Origin: Bosea sp. 685
GTDB taxonomy: Bacteria; Pseudomonadota; Alphaproteobacteria; Rhizobiales; Beijerinckiaceae
Direction: 5' to 3'
Length of the DNA stretch: 64,000 nt
Assembly: GCF_031884435.1 (NCBI RefSeq)
Contig: NZ_CP134779.1
Coordinates: forward strand, 6,264,501 to 6,328,500
Shown: positions 61,039-64,000 of the stretch, piece by piece
Layout: every line of letters starts with the position of its first letter
Position numbering within the stretch: position 1 is the stretch's first letter
Made by a program: the position numbers and the translations under genes
The notes under the pieces: generated by a model
Told to the model about the DNA's origin: nothing
Database searches by the model: none
Seen by the model: only the letters and a program-made list of their open reading frames with translations

Positions 61039-61067
61039 AAAGGGCCGCGCGAGCGGCCCTTTTCTTT
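61039..61067 (+). terminator. Intrinsic terminator of rho
   Basis: AAAGGGCCGC and GCGGCCCTTT form a perfect 10-base-pair stem around GCGA, followed by TCTTT. It lies 45 bases after the rho stop. Confidence 0.9.
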
Positions 61068-61157
61068 ATGCAGAAGAGACGGTCTCAGAGCGGTTTGCAG
61101 CCGCGATCATGTTGAGCTGATTTGCGACATGTCGACTTTGGGAAGGGTCGCGCGGTT

Positions 61158-63158
<2,001 letters not shown>

Positions 63159-63223
63159 CGGCGTGGCTTTCCGGCCGGGCGCCAAAGCCAGGTTGGGGCC
63201 GGGCGCAGCATGGTGTTCGAGAG

Positions 63224-64000
63224 ATGAGCGACGCAGCAGCCTATCCGACGATCGTCGCCCTGTCCTCCGGCAGCGGGCGGGCGGGCGTCGCCGTCATCCG
63301 GATATCCGGCTCCCGGGTTCGATTCGTACTCGAAACGGTCGCGGGGGGAATTCCCCAACCGCGCCATGCCGTCTTGCGGCAACTGCGGGACGAGGACGGC
63401 GAGGTCATCGATACCGGGCTTGTGCTGTATTTTCCCGCGCCGGCGAGCTTTTCAGGTGAGGATATCGCCGAGTTCCAGGTTCATGGCGCAAGGGCCATCA
63501 TCGCCCGTCTGCTGAACGTCCTGACGCATCTGCCTGGGGTGAGACTTGCCGAGCCCGGTGAATTCACCCGGCGGGCCTTTGAAGCCGGGAAGCTCGATCT
63601 TGCCGCTGTCGAGGGCCTGGCGGACCTGATCGATTCGGAAACGGAATGGCAGCGCCGGCAGGCGTTGCGCCAGATGACCGGCACACTCGGCAAGCAGGCG
63701 GCAGCGTGGCGGAGCCGATTGATCGAGGCGATGGCACTGCTTGCTGCGGATATCGACTTCTCCGACGAGGGCGATGTCTCGGGGCCGCTCGTCGATGAGG
63801 CGCTGGCGATCGCAGCAGGCATCGTCGCGGAGTTGCGCGAGGCTCTTGGCAGCTTTGCCATGGGCGAACGCGTCCGTGAGGGTTTTGTCGTGGTCCTTGC
63901 CGGCCCGCCCAATGCCGGAAAGTCGAGCCTGCTCAATGCGCTTGCCCGCCGCGATGTCGCCATCGTCTCGGCGATGGCGGGGACGACGCGGGATGCGATC
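63224..64000 (+). CDS. mnmE: tRNA modification GTPase MnmE, N-terminal part (cut by window edge)
   Basis: The first 259 codons are visible. The N-terminal folate-binding domain has [21 protein letters not shown] and [29 protein letters not shown]; the helical domain follows, and the GTPase domain starts with GPPNAGKS (residues 227-234) and AGTTRDAI at the edge. MnmE with MnmG modifies wobble uridines. The first strand differs from most homologues by the shortened [19 protein letters not shown]. gidA/mnmG, gidB and parAB are expected just beyond the edge. Confidence 0.96.
   Translation, partial: MSDAAAYPTIVALSSGSGRAGVAVIRISGSRVRFVLETVAGGIPQPRHAVLRQLRDEDGEVIDTGLVLYFPAPASFSGEDIAEFQVHGARAIIARLLNVLTHLPGVRLAEPGEFTRRAFEAGKLDLAAVEGLADLIDSETEWQRRQALRQMTGTLGKQAAAWRSRLIEAMALLAADIDFSDEGDVSGPLVDEALAIAAGIVAELREALGSFAMGERVREGFVVVLAGPPNAGKSSLLNALARRDVAIVSAMAGTTRDAI

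Overview
This is a stretch of GC-rich chromosomal DNA from an alphaproteobacterium of the order Hyphomicrobiales (Rhizobiales). A Bosea-like organism is my best guess, from gene order and protein style only; I could run no database search. Nearly all of it is core chromosome, densely packed, with many ATGA/GTGA start-stop overlaps. I see no tRNA, rRNA, CRISPR array, phage or transposase gene.

Left part (1-9.1 kb): the 5' part of coaA, then a histidine biosynthesis cluster on the minus strand (hisB, a DUF2628 gene, hisH, hisA, hisF, a GNAT gene, hisE). A plus-strand gene for a periplasmic cyclohexadienyl dehydratase-like protein (pheC type) splits it. The HslVU protease genes follow, separated by a membrane-protein gene. 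Next come a secreted beta-propeller protein, murJ and trpS (9.4-13.5 kb), then a universal stress protein and an Nfu Fe-S scaffold.

Middle (15-34.8 kb): the block tsaB-rimI-plsC-miaB-phoH-ybeY-corC/hlyC-lnt-phrR-metK-trmB, then the transcription/translation operon rimP-nusA-ylxR-infB-rbfA-truB. A sigma70-like promoter followed at once by an intrinsic terminator precedes rimP and looks like an attenuator. infB carries a one-base frameshift in a C run.

Accessory block (34.8-43.6 kb): truB and rpsO, usually neighbours, are separated by about 8.9 kb holding a sugar ABC transporter without an ATPase gene, a chemoreceptor, a frameshifted AraC regulator, an Atu4866-like protein, and a divergent HxlR/NAD(P)-reductase pair with a clear operator. 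A second, diverged copy of the truB 3' end lies just after the ABC genes, a scar of recombination.

Right part (43.6-64 kb): rpsO-pnp, a small accessory pair, an adenosine kinase-like gene, mltA-tim44, secB, terC, dnaQ-coaE-aroE-maf-ppsR, then the ppsR/hemE intergenic region, followed by hemE, hemJ, rho, a thioredoxin-domain protein and the start of mnmE. The ppsR/hemE gap is the classical alphaproteobacterial chromosome origin. It holds DnaA-box-like sequences, a 15/16 parS match, a perfect CtrA box and five GANTC sites. Six inverted repeats with GTCAT...ATGAC ends are scattered between genes. Three genes (infB, araC-type, tim44) each lack exactly one base, which points to assembly indels rather than biology.
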